NCBI RefSeq assembly: GCF_014529535.1
Contig: NW_023503423.1
Location: 2,652,473 to 2,716,472, forward strand
DNA: 64,000 nucleotides
Source of the DNA: Bradysia coprophila
Taxonomy: Eukaryota > Arthropoda > Insecta > Diptera > Sciaridae
Direction: 5' to 3'
The notes below the pieces were generated by a model that did not search any database, was not told the DNA's origin, and saw nothing but the letters and a program-made list of their open reading frames with translations. The first letter of the stretch is position 1; each line of letters begins with the position of its first letter. The position numbers and the translations under genes are program-made. Positions 35,519 through 46,192 of this stretch are shown piece by piece.

Positions 35519-35769
35519 TTTACATTCCCGATAATTTCTCGTCATTGAACAATTATTCGATGCAGCAAAAAATCAACCGTGCTGTAATTTCTTGCAAACT
35601 AAATACTAAATGACGTAGATAGGAAGATAGATAGGGCGTTCAGAGGTTATGCAAAATCAGTCCTCAATGCTGCATATTTAATCAAATGTTTACAGAAAAT
35701 TATTGAAATCATTTGCAATTAGTGTACCAGCTAGTCAGTTTGTGGGATTGCTAAACGAACGAAGTCAAA

Positions 35770-36288
35770 ATGAAGTTACATTTCTCGATTCTATTGTGCA
35801 CCATTTCAATTTCCCTCCTAAGTGTAACTGCTGAAGAGGATACTCTACCTTCAAATATGGACGAACTGGTGGAATGTGCTGGACCGTATTTGAAAAGCAA
35901 AGGTAAAATAGAGTACAGCAATCCTTCGGCCGACGAATCGTCAAACTGCCCTTCCATCATACAAACGGACTTACGTTCAGCACGACAACAATACGAGGCA
36001 TCAACAAAGAAACACTTGCCCAACGAATCAGCCTGTCTACTGAGAGAGTTCGACAAACACGAAGCGGCCGATTTTATTTTGAAAGTTTTGTTCTATCGAC
36101 ACATCAAATCGTTATCCGAATCTGAAAGGAATACTCATTCAGTCAACATTGCGAATGAAGGTCAAACGTTGAAGAGGACATTCGCTACTGCTTGTGGAAT
36201 AGAAGAACATGCCTACGATGAGTACATGAGAAAAGATCTTGAGGATAAACAGGCGAGTCAGCGGGTGACTGCTGAAAAAGATGTATGA
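35770..36288 (+). CDS. Small secreted protein, function unknown
   Basis: Single exon, 172 residues. Residues 1-21 (MKLHFSILLCTISISLLSVT, then A) form a clear signal peptide. The mature chain has three cysteines (36, 60, 89) and a fourth at 142. It also has a helical-looking middle (REFDKHEAADFILKVLFYRH) and a charged C-terminus ending AEKDV. It does not match an odorant-binding six-cysteine spacing or another family I can name. A TCAGT initiator-like word lies at about 35734, 36 bp upstream of the ATG. AATAAA occurs near 36550. A hemolymph or other secreted role is possible but not shown. Confidence 0.75.
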   Translation: MKLHFSILLCTISISLLSVTAEEDTLPSNMDELVECAGPYLKSKGKIEYSNPSADESSNCPSIIQTDLRSARQQYEASTKKHLPNESACLLREFDKHEAADFILKVLFYRHIKSLSESERNTHSVNIANEGQTLKRTFATACGIEEHAYDEYMRKDLEDKQASQRVTAEKDV

Positions 36289-36614
36289 TTGAACAATGAA
36301 CATTGAACAGTGTACTGGAAAGGATAGAGAGACAAAAACTGTTATTTGTGAACTAAGGGAAAACTGACGTCTGCTCATGTCAACCGAGATTTTTACTACC
36401 GAGTGCTAAACGGTTTTTTAGTGTGCATAAAAACCATTTATCACCGAGTTGAATACTCGAGAAAAAACTTGGAAATTTCTTTTTTTCGGGTGACTTGTGG
36501 CAATCCGATTTTGATCGTCTGGATTTTCTAGGGTAGCCCTCTCGTTTCTAATAAAAAGCGGAATTATTTAGCAAAAGTAATTATTTTTTATTCGAACGTG
36601 TCAATCATTCTTCT

Positions 36615-36990
36615 TCTTTTTCAGCCTGTTTCTATCCACTGCTGGATGTAGGCCTCTCCAACTTCTTTCCATTTCGTACGATCCATTGCCATTTGCTGCC
36701 AGTTTGTACCTGCAATATTCTTAATTCCGTTTGTCCATCTCTCTGGTGGTCTACCTATAGCTCGTCTTTTATATGGTCGCCAGTTCATGATCTTTTTGGT
36801 CCAACGTTCGTCTGTCCTTCTTGCAATATGTCCCTCCCAGCTCCATTTCAGAGATGCTATTCTTTCCATGACATCAACGACCCTGGTTTGTTGTCGAATC
36901 CAATTGATTCGTCATTCTGTCTCTGAGTGTTATTCCAAGCATACTCCGTTCCATGGATCTTTGTGTCACTCTCAATTTCTCTTCGGATGC
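36615..36990 (-). pseudogene. Non-LTR retrotransposon remnant (reverse transcriptase C-terminal region)
   Basis: The minus strand reads KLRVTQRSMERSMLGITLRD, then in another frame SLKWSWEGHIARRTDERW, GRPPERWTNGIKNIAGTNW and WKEVGEAYIQQW. This is the conserved tail seen after the reverse transcriptase domain in insect RTE-like LINEs. A frameshift separates the two parts, and no reverse transcriptase core or endonuclease is present, so it is a dead 5'-truncated copy. Confidence 0.8.
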
Positions 36991-37069
36991 TTTCGTTAAA
37001 GTTAAAGTCAATCATTGTTGCAGGACAAAGAATATTCCATTTGCAAACGAATATATGATTTTCATGCGC

Positions 37070-38002
37070 GCGTTGGATTTTGCCTTATTTTCTCCTATCC
37101 ATGAGAAAATTGCAATTTCTTTACAACTGGTCAAATGACATTTCTAATGCCGCTAATGCCTCACGTGAGGAGAAAGTAAAACTTTTCTCATTCGAACTGT
37201 CACTTTGTTCATGTTTTCAAAAAAGGTATGGCGAATTGATGACTTCTTTGAATAATTTGCGATGCTTATGGGGTTTATAGTGATAGAACGAATATCGATG
37301 GTTATGATATTGTACTTTTTATTTCTTTGATATGACAGCGTAACGTAAAACTTGAAAAGCTTGAAATACGTCATATTTTCTGATTTTGGAAGTTGCTGTG
37401 GGTTGGTTATATAACATTGGGAAATCTAGATTCTGTATTTCGTTGCGAGTCACGTGCGTATATCTGGCAAAACGGCATAAAGTACAAAATCTAGATTCTC
37501 ATTTCGTTAGATGGAGTGAAGAGTGAAATTCGACATGTCTTCTGATTTGGAACTTATTGTGGTTTGTAATTTGTTCCACAAGAATTTGAACAAATGAAAA
37601 ATGACAAATAAATGAAAATCTAGATTTTTATTTTTTGATTTTTTGTTATGCACGCGATCACAACAACAATGATTTCACTAAAATAAACAATCTGGATTTT
37701 CATTTGCTAAGCAAATGTTGCGTGGAATCATTTACAAACCACAATAGCTCCCACATCAAAAAAAACGTCGAATTTGACTTTTCTCTCCCGAGAGAATTAC
37801 AAACTCCCAAAATCGAAACAGTCGTTTCATCAACGCACTCCAAGAACAGGCAAAGGAACAGATTTTATTAGCGTCTTATTTTGTATGAAACGTCCCACCA
37901 ACATAAAAAAAATGAATTTATGGAGTACTGCGTCGTGTCGGCCCCTTATTTAAATTTTGTTCTTTTGCCTGTTCTTCGAGTGTGTTGGTTGCATTAATCT
38001 TT
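37070..38002. repeat. Dispersed repeats downstream of the JHAMT-like gene
   Basis: Positions 37080-37215 belong to the GGGAGAAAATAG family (TTCTCATTCGAACTGTCACT). From 37430 to 37700, AATCTAGATT words recur. AACGCACTCCAAGAACAGGC near 37832 is mirrored by GCCTGTTCTTCGAGTGTGTT near 37968, an inverted pair of about 155 bp. TTTATT near 37864 may be the gene's polyA signal. Confidence 0.5.
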
Positions 38003-38956
38003 TTACTTTTGTGCGAATACTATCACAGTTTTATAAGCAACAAATATATTCACGTCCTGCCCGGCCTTAAAATTTTCCACTTCCACCCCAGGATCGGGTT
38101 TAACGCCCAATGCGACCATGACAAAATCGTCCAGATATTCTTCCTGCCTTTCCACTGGTATTCGGCTGAAGAAAGAAATGACTGGTGCATATGCTCCTTG
38201 GAACAGGAATATGGACGTTGATTCAATAAATTATTTTGATTTGTTAGACGAGAATTTTACTTTTAAACAGTTGAACATCGTGATAAGCGTACCACTTTCG
38301 CCTTTCATCCACTATGTACGAGCTAAATCCAGCATTTTTGACATGTTTTCTGATCATACTCGCGGGATCGACTCGACGGTAATACGGTGATATGAAGTCG
38401 TCAATGTCCTCCATATATTCGGACCACTTCGGGTACGTCTCCTTGTACACATCGAAAGCAACATACTCGCATATGAAGTGTAAAAAACAATTACCACCCG
38501 GCCCAAGCAAATTATAGACGTTCTGTATTGCCTGCCTTTGATCAGGAACCAAATGAAAGCAAAACAACGAAATGATGTGATCGAATGCACCATATGCATG
38601 CTTGAACTCGCTGATGTCAGCTCCAATATCCAGCTTCTTGAACGATGTCTTTGGTATTGGATAATTTTTCGTCGCGTAGTCAACCATGTTGTCACAGATA
38701 TCGATGCCGACCAGTTGCGAAAAGGTCGGAGGCAATTTGGGTAAAATCAGGTCGCAGGTAACATTACCACCTGAGAGTTAACGTAACATATTATCTGGCA
38801 TTGAACGACACTTTAAATACCTGCACAGCCGATATCCAGCACAGAATCTTTGCCGTCTGAACGCCAATTGAATTTGGGAGCGAACTCTTCAATGAGCTGT
38901 GCACGGTTGTCACCACGTAAAGCTTTTGAAAGCTTGTATGCGTCAGGATCATCCAT
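38003..38956 (-). CDS. Juvenile hormone acid methyltransferase-like, three exons
   Basis: Exons 38956-38821, 38770-38261 and 38196-38003 join in phase through introns of 50 and 64 bp to give 279 residues, the usual size. It opens MDDPDAYKLSKALRGDNRAQ and carries SAM motif VLDIGCAGGN (39-48), then LVGIDICDNMVDYA, FDHIISLFCFHLV, LLGPGGNCFLHF and a C-terminal FFSRIPVERQEEYLDDFV. The family methylates farnesoic or juvenile hormone acid with SAM in the corpora allata, but insects have many paralogues of unproven substrate, so only 'JHAMT-like' is safe. The ATG follows directly the DAYKLS family start. Not related to the methyltransferase at 10-11.5 kb beyond the shared SAM fold. Confidence 0.88.
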
Positions 38957-39239
38957 TTAAGTTTTGGTAAGTTTAAGTTAACGAAAGTGTTGACTGCTAC
39001 AATTACTCAAACACACTGAGCTCATATTGCTACCTATCTTTTATGCTCATTACTTTTTAATTTTTACTAGACTAGAAGGGGAAATTGCGACTCAACAAAA
39101 TAGTGTTATCAACTCCTACTGAGTCGTTCCACGAGAATATGTAATATTGAATACCGCTAGTGTTTCGCGTAAATGAATGAATGGTTCATTGGGCTTATAG
39201 ACGTTCTTTATGCTCACCTTAGCATTTTGTCGAGGGGGA

Positions 39240-39412
39240 CCGCACTGAAAAGAGTTGCATAGAGTTGCAATCTGAAGAAAAGAGTTGCAAAAGAGTCGCA
39301 AAAATAAAGAGTTGAAAAAGAGTTGCGTGCCAAAAAAAAAGAGTTGCGAAAGAGTTGCATGCCGAAATAAAGAGTTGCACGAGGAAAAAGAGTTGCAAAA
39401 AGAGTTCTGTAA
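39240..39412. repeat. Tandem AAAGAGTTGC-type repeat
   Basis: About a dozen imperfect units of 10-12 bp containing AGAGTTGC, with variable spacers (AAA, AAATA, CATGCCGAA). Simple-sequence array; the minus-strand ORF over it is a by-product. Confidence 0.75.
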
Positions 39413-40331
39413 TTCGTAATAGTATGTTAAATACTTGGCTTGCACGAGTTTGAATGTGTGTATCAGTATATTTACTAGTCTAAATGTTCGTCAAGCGAGT
39501 GTAGCGATGAGGTACGAGTGTAGTGATTTTGGGTTTTATGGCCCAAAATTTCCATGTCAGCTGGACATTCCTCACTTGTGCATTTAAGAGATCAGCACTG
39601 TCAACGTGGGTTATGTCAAATGAGATGTCGCTGGAAAGCTGAAACTACCAGTAAAACAAAAACTCTTTAACTCTCGGCATTTTACCTAGAGAATTCCCAC
39701 CTGTACGTGCAACATTCTGAAAATCGAGATTTTGAAACTTAACAAGGGAGTATCCGTCACCCTGACTTCTCTCCAATCTTACACTATTCCCCAATATTCT
39801 CCGATGGTCCTTGGGCAGCCTATATAGAATTTCTTAGGACACTCTTTTGACTGAGAATATGTAAAAACATCCAAAGTACACGAGGGCTTAACTCAGGGCC
39901 TATTTTGTTCATCGACGAATTTACGAACCACCACTCGTTCAGTAATCGGCACAGGCAACTATTACTTTGGGCGTTACAAAGGAAATTGAATGGATCACAG
40001 TTACCGTCCGAAACGAGTACGAAAGTCAAACTGCAGTTTTTACGATTTTCTTGACCATTTTGGCGTTACAGTTTTAACCGAGTTTTCCAGAGTGGTTTGT
40101 GATTTCCGTGCGTAGCTGAATGGTTTATTTTGCTGTGGACGCGAGTGTGCAGTCGCAGCCTGGATTTTCCGTTTTAGTGAGTTGATTTTGGTTTGATTTT
40201 TTGAATGGATTTCTTTGATTGGTTGTGTTTTTGAATGAGTTTTTGCTGTGCTCTGTTGTGTGAGTCTCAAAGCAGCTTTCCGCTTATCATCCGTTTTCCA
40301 TCAGCGATGGCAATTTTTCAGTAAAATCGTC
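39413..40331. other. Intergenic, no feature seen
   Basis: No gene or clear repeat recognised between the AGAGTTGC array and the 40.3 kb palindrome. Confidence 0.35.
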
Positions 40332-41255
40332 AGAGGGATTTTTTTGAAAGTGGACCAGGCTCCGTCGGAGCTATTTTTTTGCGACGGTTTGTTCATATGC
40401 CCAGATAGCCCTTGGTCCCAATAGTCCAAAACCGCAGTCGTTTAATTTTCATGTTTGCATCTTGGCTGGTGGTGAAGGTGCAAAAGTCGAAAAAGGGTGC
40501 TTTTTATACGTGATTTACTGCCGCTGCAGACGATGGACACACATATGTGGCGGCTCGTTTGATAGGTACTGTCCAGGAGACCCGGGGCAAAGACAGATAT
40601 CAAATGTGTACTCAAGCACTATTCAAAAATAACGAAAAGTATGTATCAGTCAAAGGCGGGAAATTTTGATGAGCTTTATTAGGTGATATTTTGTACCTGG
40701 TGACTGTTGTTGTACAGATCAGTGGTTGCCCTGATAGAGGCTTAACCCAGCTCTACAATTATACCTCAATTGCCATAGAAGTGAAAGGTTTCAGGTTACT
40801 TTTTTGGGTATAAAGCAAATGTCTTCCTACACTCGAAAGCAAAATATTGATTTTAGAAAAATACACGAACTATGCTGTTTTTGATGTCTGCATCCAATGA
40901 TCTAACCATAAACATTCTCCAGGTGCGAGATATCACCTTTTGAAGTTCATCAAAATTTACGGCCTTTGACTGACACAATATTTTTGTTATTTTCAAACAA
41001 TGGCACAGAACATGTAAGATATCTATGCTTGCCCCGGTTCTCCTGGACAGTACCTATCCAACGAGCCGCCACACATGTGTGTCCATTGTCTGTAGCGGCA
41101 GTAAATCACGTATATCACCAGCCAAGACGCAAACATGAAAATTAAACGACTGTGGTTTTGGACTATTGGGACCAAGGGCTATCTGGGCATATGAACAAAC
41201 CGTCGCAAAAAAAAAGCTCCGACGGAGCCTGGTCCACTTTCAAAAAAATCCCTCT
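40332..41255. mobile_element. Palindromic foldback element, 924 bp
   Basis: Ends are AGAGGGATTTTTTTGAAAGT and its complement. The arms mirror throughout: GACCAGGCTCCGTCGGAGC, CAAACCGTCGCAAAAAAA, ACACATATGTGGCGGCTCGT / ACGAGCCGCCACACATGTG, and TGTCCAGGAGACCCGGGGC / GCCCCGGTTCTCCTGGACA. The tip resembles the GAGGGATTC family, though the interior differs. No transposase. Confidence 0.75.
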
Positions 41256-41708
41256 CAACTACTTGTTCAACGTTCCGATTTTACGCTGTCTTGTGAACGA
41301 ATGTGATGGAAGGAACTGAAGATGAGCTGTTCTGTACTGTTCTGTGACCACCATCACATTCGGAGGTCGAAACAGCGTCTTTGCCTCAAGTTTATTCACT
41401 AAACGTGAACCATGGGAAAGGGAAAAGCAAAAAGCTTTGTTTGTTCTTGAAATTTTGTCTTTTATTTTAGCTTTTCTTCTATAGGCATTTCAGCTGGGAG
41501 GTTATTTAAGGAATTCCAAACGTCCTGGATAAGGACGCAACGATTTGATCTACACGGGATCTTCAGTAAATAATATAAGGCAAAGGAGCGTTTTGTTTTA
41601 CTGTCTCGTCTGTGCTTTCCCAGTCCGAGCAACACGTATATGTGGGTAGCCCGTTGCCAAGTTGTAACGTAAAAAATGCAGCCTTCAAATGATCCCAATA
41701 ATTGTATA

Positions 41709-41898
41709 TAGTGTTTAAGGAGAGCGATTTTTGATCACTTTGTTTAAACTGGTCTCGGGGTCACACGCCAAAATGAGAGAAATCACATACAAATAAAAAC
41801 TGAGCTCAACTCTCAATTTCTTTTTTCATTGATGAATATTTGACAGCTGACCCCGAGACCAATTAAATTTAACTGGTTTTCGCTCTCCTTAAACACTG
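41709..41898 (+). mobile_element. Tc1/mariner-type (pogo-like) MITE copy 2, 190 bp
   Basis: Same length and structure as 15385-15574, with TAGTGTTTAAGGAGAGCGA and TCGCTCTCCTTAAACACTG ends and TA flanks. Differences are scattered single bases. Confidence 0.75.
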
Positions 41899-42025
41899 TA
41901 TAATTCGTCTAAGCCACAATCAACCATTCGTACGACTCGAAGTGGGCGTCAAGTGAAGGCACCGTCACGGTATGGACATTAATGTGATTTTTCCTTATCT
42001 TTTAAAATCTCGGGGACAGTGTTAG

Positions 42026-42195
42026 GCTGAAAAAAAACGAGGCATTCAAAACATGTTTTGGTCCTTGTTTTCATGACGAAATTGTCGCAACTGTCAAATA
42101 AAGTTAGAAATTTCTCTATCGAAAATTACGATTGCTGCATTTGTCAATGAAAACAAGGACCAAAACACGTTTTCAATGTCTCGTTTGTTTTCAGC
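42026..42195. mobile_element. Palindromic MITE, 170 bp
   Basis: GCTGAAAAAAAACGAGG..TTCAAAAC at the left is mirrored by GTTTTCAATGTCTCGTTTG..TTCAGC. Inner arms are TTTTGGTCCTTGTTTTCAT and its complement. No coding capacity; target duplication unclear. Confidence 0.6.
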
Positions 42196-43320
42196 ATTTA
42201 AGAATTTGGAGCTTTTATTGGAGCCATTATCAATCGAAGGAGCTTTTGGAAAAGAAATTCATTCGACTAAAGCCGTTCATACGAGAAGCAACACTTTCCC
42301 AATAAATACAACTTTTTGTCCATTTTTCATAAATTGTTGTTTGAAACCTGCTCTGAAATTTCGAACAGAGATGTTGACCTCCGTTCGATATTCTCCTGGC
42401 ATCAGTCTGATATACCTTCTTCGGTAATATCGTCTCTGCACAGACACTAATAGTGTGTCCACCTAAGTAGTGCATTCTTATCCTTTGAGCCAGATATGTT
42501 ATTAACGAGCTACTTGGTAACTTACTATCGAATGATACCTCGAATGCCACATATTGTGCTGAAACGAGAAGGGTGAAACATTTGCATGGAGTGTCCTAAA
42601 CCAACGTGTTATCACATTATTGCGTTAATTGCGACACTAAAACTATTTTTCTTCTATGTCAGTTCACTGATTGCAAAAAAGAACGGAGCTCGTGATGTTA
42701 GAACGTGATTTCGTGGTTGTAAGCTCACCTTTCATATATTTCTGACCTTTTAATCTGACATTCAACCATTGCTCAACCTTGGAACAGTTCCTGTTACATA
42801 AATAACGTAAATAAACAACCAGTCTAATGTAGACTTGTTTATGAGATAATAGTTGATAATAGTGTAGAACGAATAGTGCGTAAAACATCAAATTCATTAT
42901 TTATGCTCATCGAACATCGGTAGCATGAAGCTAACTTCATTAGAATACTGAGGAGGCAAATCATTGGCGTGAATATTAGATGTGTCTACTTTCTGCAGTA
43001 AAGTGAGGAGACAAGCAATTCTTTCCAATATCATTATCATTGTGAAACTCTTAGATTATCAGGTATATCGTCGTGTGAAACGAATTATCGTCCAACAATT
43101 ATGAATTCGAATTTACTTGTTCGTCATATTCACAGTGGTATCGGAGAATCTGCCACACGGTGCCAAAAGAACGCACTTTTAAAGTACGTAAAAGGTGAGC
43201 TCGCGCACGCACGTTTATTGCTGCAAATGATTTTTGGCCATATTGTTAGCTTAATGACTTCTTTTTCAAAATTTTGGTATCGAAAAATCGTGTGCGAGTT
43301 CATCTTTTACGTAGTTGAAA
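42196..43320. other. Unassigned; possible small minus-strand gene fragment
   Basis: On the minus strand, 42897-42724 reads as an open frame ending KVEQWLNVRLKGQKYMK before a GTGAGC donor, and an exon-like block follows from about 42558. Downstream, two frames overlap (42462-42277 contains MPGEYRTEVNISVRNFRAGF). I cannot join these in phase, nor recognise a family. Could be a small gene, a pseudogene or chance. Confidence 0.2.
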
Positions 43321-43329
43321 AATGCGTTG

Positions 43330-44000
43330 TTTTAGCAACGTGTGCCAAATTTCCCCACGCCCTTTACCTTCAATATATCTTGGTCTATACCTCGATAATG
43401 ACACCTTAAGAATTTCGGTTGCCTTACGAATTGGAGCAAAAATTTGTCACCCCCATAAATGCATCGGCGGCAAAGATGTTGATTCTTATGGCTATCATGG
43501 GTTGAGCTGTATAAAAGCATCAGGCCGACATCCGAGACATCATTCTTTGAACGAAACACTTGGAAGAGGTATAGTTTCTGCAGTAGTTCCAGCAATTTTG
43601 GAACCACGTGGAGTCGCGCGTGAAGATGGAAAACATTCTGATGGACTCACCTTGATACCTTTGTTGACACAATTGCAAATTCGTATTTGATGAACAGTTC
43701 AAGCTATGTTGGTTGGGTGGTAAAAACGGCAGAGGATAAAAAGGTCACGCTATATATAATTATTTAATTGGCCGATATTCCTTTGTTCCTTTAGGTTTTG
43801 AAACGCTAGGTCCATGGGGTCCTCATGCAAAGCAATTTGTTTCCAAATTAGACAATATAATCTCGAATGTCACTAACGAGAAGAGAGCTACGCTTTTCCT
43901 TCGGCAGAGACAGTCAACGTGGAAATTCAACTTCTGTGCTCGGAACAATGCCGTCAACCCAAGCATTGGACGAGGTTTATTACCTTCTTTCGAATGAGAA
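43330..44000 (+). pseudogene. Broken retroelement pol-derived fragment
   Basis: Plus-strand frames show DTLRISVALRIGAKICHPHK, YHGLSCIKASGRHPRHHSLN, VVPAILEPRGVAREDGKHSD and, after a gap at about 43690-43790, GFETLGPWGPHAKQF. These are hallmarks of a reverse transcriptase-associated C-terminal region common in animal retroelement annotations. The middle is missing, stops interrupt it, and no catalytic core is present. Dead remnant. Confidence 0.7.
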
Positions 44001-44117
44001 TAAAAAACAAATTTAGGAATTATTTTAACATATTTTGAATAAAAAATTAAGTTATTGGAGCCAATAAGGAAAGACGTTAAAGAAAAAAATCGTTTACAGG
44101 TCTGGCATACCTACCTT

Positions 44118-45662
44118 CAGAGCCTAATATTTGGGAATTAATTCTCTAAATTCCCAAAATTCCATAAAATTCTCAAAAATTCCCAAAAATTCCCAAAAAT
44201 TCCCTAAATTCCCAAAAATTCCATAAAATTCTCAAAAATTCCCGAAAATTCCCAAAAATTCCCAAAAAAACAACAAATATTTCAGAATATTGAATATAAT
44301 ATATTCAGTAAATTGAGCTTAAGCGGCATATCGCCAAAACTGGAGGTGATGGTGATAGGGGAACAAGTGGTCTCCGATTTTAATGAGTGATAGATTCGTC
44401 TTCAATTCTAGAGAATCGTCTCTTTCATTTTTTTCGAACATTTTTTTAAATTTTCGGTTAAAGTGTTCAAAGGTGAAAGCATGTCAGAGGGTACCGAAAA
44501 CCTTTTTGCGGCTATAACTCAAAAATAATTATTTTAAGAGCAGTCTACACTCCGACCTTCTATGAAAAATATTTTCGATGATAGCTTCTTATTAGAATAT
44601 TTTTTGAAAAAAGTGGTTTCATCGTTTGGTGCCACAACATATAAAGTTTCGATAGCCACCAGAATAAACCGCGAGCCTTTTTTAATAAAAGTTTAGTTTT
44701 GTTATAGAAATTAATTTCAAAAATCACTGCCATGATGTACTCACGTACGGAAACTCTAAAGAATCGAAATGTGATAATAGGTATCTGTCAGCTGATAGGA
44801 ATATTTTGTTTGTTAGTGTTGGTTTTTTGGTTATCTCGGTGATCACAATTAAAACAAACTGTCAACAAATAAAACATCCCAATTTTTTAAGTCACGAAAT
44901 TGTTTTTTTTCAAGCGAGAGATTTTTTGAAAATTGGGGAGCGGCTTTTTAAACTGAAATTAAGAATTTCAAATTCCACTTTTCCAATATCAATATACATT
45001 TTCAGTGTGTTTTTGATGTGTTCATTGAAATAAAAATAATATGGACTAACGCTCGCGGTTTATTGTCAAAATTGATGCAGTCTACGCCGAGAAAACTCAA
45101 AAGTCCAAAAAATATCACAAAAAACACAAATTTTAGGAGTTTTGAGTCTTTTCTCAGTACACTACATCAATCTGGACAATTCCAGTGGCTATCGAAACCT
45201 TATATGTTCTGGCACCAAACGATGAGGCCACTTTTTTCAAAAATAATTCGAATACAAAGTTATCATCAAAAATGTATTTCATAGGGGGGTCGGAGTGTAT
45301 ATTGCTCTTAAATTATTGTAGTGTTGTACTAATGTTGGCTTTGGAGAGACCTACAAGTAGAGTGTACGCCCTGGCTGGTGCGAGTACATCGACAAGAATT
45401 ATATCCTTCAGAGCATAATATTTGGGAACCAATTCTCAAAAGTTCACTAAAATTCCAAAAAAAATCCAATTTTTTTTCTTTGCTTGTTTTTAAAGGTTTT
45501 TGAACTTTTCCTGATTATAAAAATGCAAAGAAAAGAAATTTTTTGGGAATTAATTCCCGAAATTCCCAAAAATTCCCTAAATTCCCAAAAATTCCCTAAA
45601 TTCCCAAAAATTCCCTAAAATTCCCTAAATTCTCAAAAACGATTCCCAAATATTAGGCTCTG
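44118..45662. mobile_element. hAT-type non-autonomous element, 1545 bp
   Basis: Tips are CAGAGCCTAATATTTGGG and CCCAAATATTAGGCTCTG. Perfect 8-bp direct repeats CCTACCTT lie at 44110-44117 and 45663-45670. Subterminal arrays of ATTCCCAAAA words occupy 44140-44270 and 45540-45640. Further in, the arms mirror each other (GTTTCGATAGCCAC / GTGGCTATCGAAAC; CACTCCGACC / GGTCGGAGTG) around a unique centre. A second tip-like sequence at about 45408 (CAGAGCATAATATTTGGGAA) suggests a rearranged right end. No transposase. Confidence 0.8.
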
Positions 45663-45670
45663 CCTACCTT

Positions 45671-46192
45671 ACTAATCGAAAGTCTTACTCCTCCTGCGCG
45701 CCACATCTATCAACGAAAATTTTATTTTCCGATTTCATTCTTTGTTTTGCTCCTCAATCTTTCAAATTAGAACCTAGTTCTTATCTGACGCGGATCAAGA
45801 CTTTAAAATTCTCTGACCCAAGCGTTACAGGACAAACGTTCTTGTAAAGAGAAATCTTATAACCAAAAAAGCTTCTGTGTCATCAAAGAAGGATACAACA
45901 TGGCTCCAGATTATAGGGCGTAATTGGGTGCAAATAGTGTGAATTGAAACATGAGTGTATATAGCATCTACATATGATTTTTACCCTTCTTCACCTATTT
46001 CCATTTCAACGTGTAATACTGGCGAGCCATCAGCCGCCGTTAAATAAACAAGACTATTTCGCGGTATTACCAATTTAAATTCTTAATTTTATTGTCAATT
46101 AAATTGATTTGGTTCTGATTACACTGATTACCCATTTATATCGACATCCACTTTTTGTTCAATCACATTTCACTAAATAAATAAGTAAAAAT
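45671..46192. other. Intergenic, 3' side of the EcKL gene
   Basis: No feature except TTTATT near 46087, a possible polyA signal for the minus-strand kinase-like gene. Confidence 0.4.

Noticed and set aside
39116-39445. 109-codon minus-strand ORF rich in Cys-Asn-Ser
   Set aside because: It is a translation of the AGAGTTGC simple repeat.
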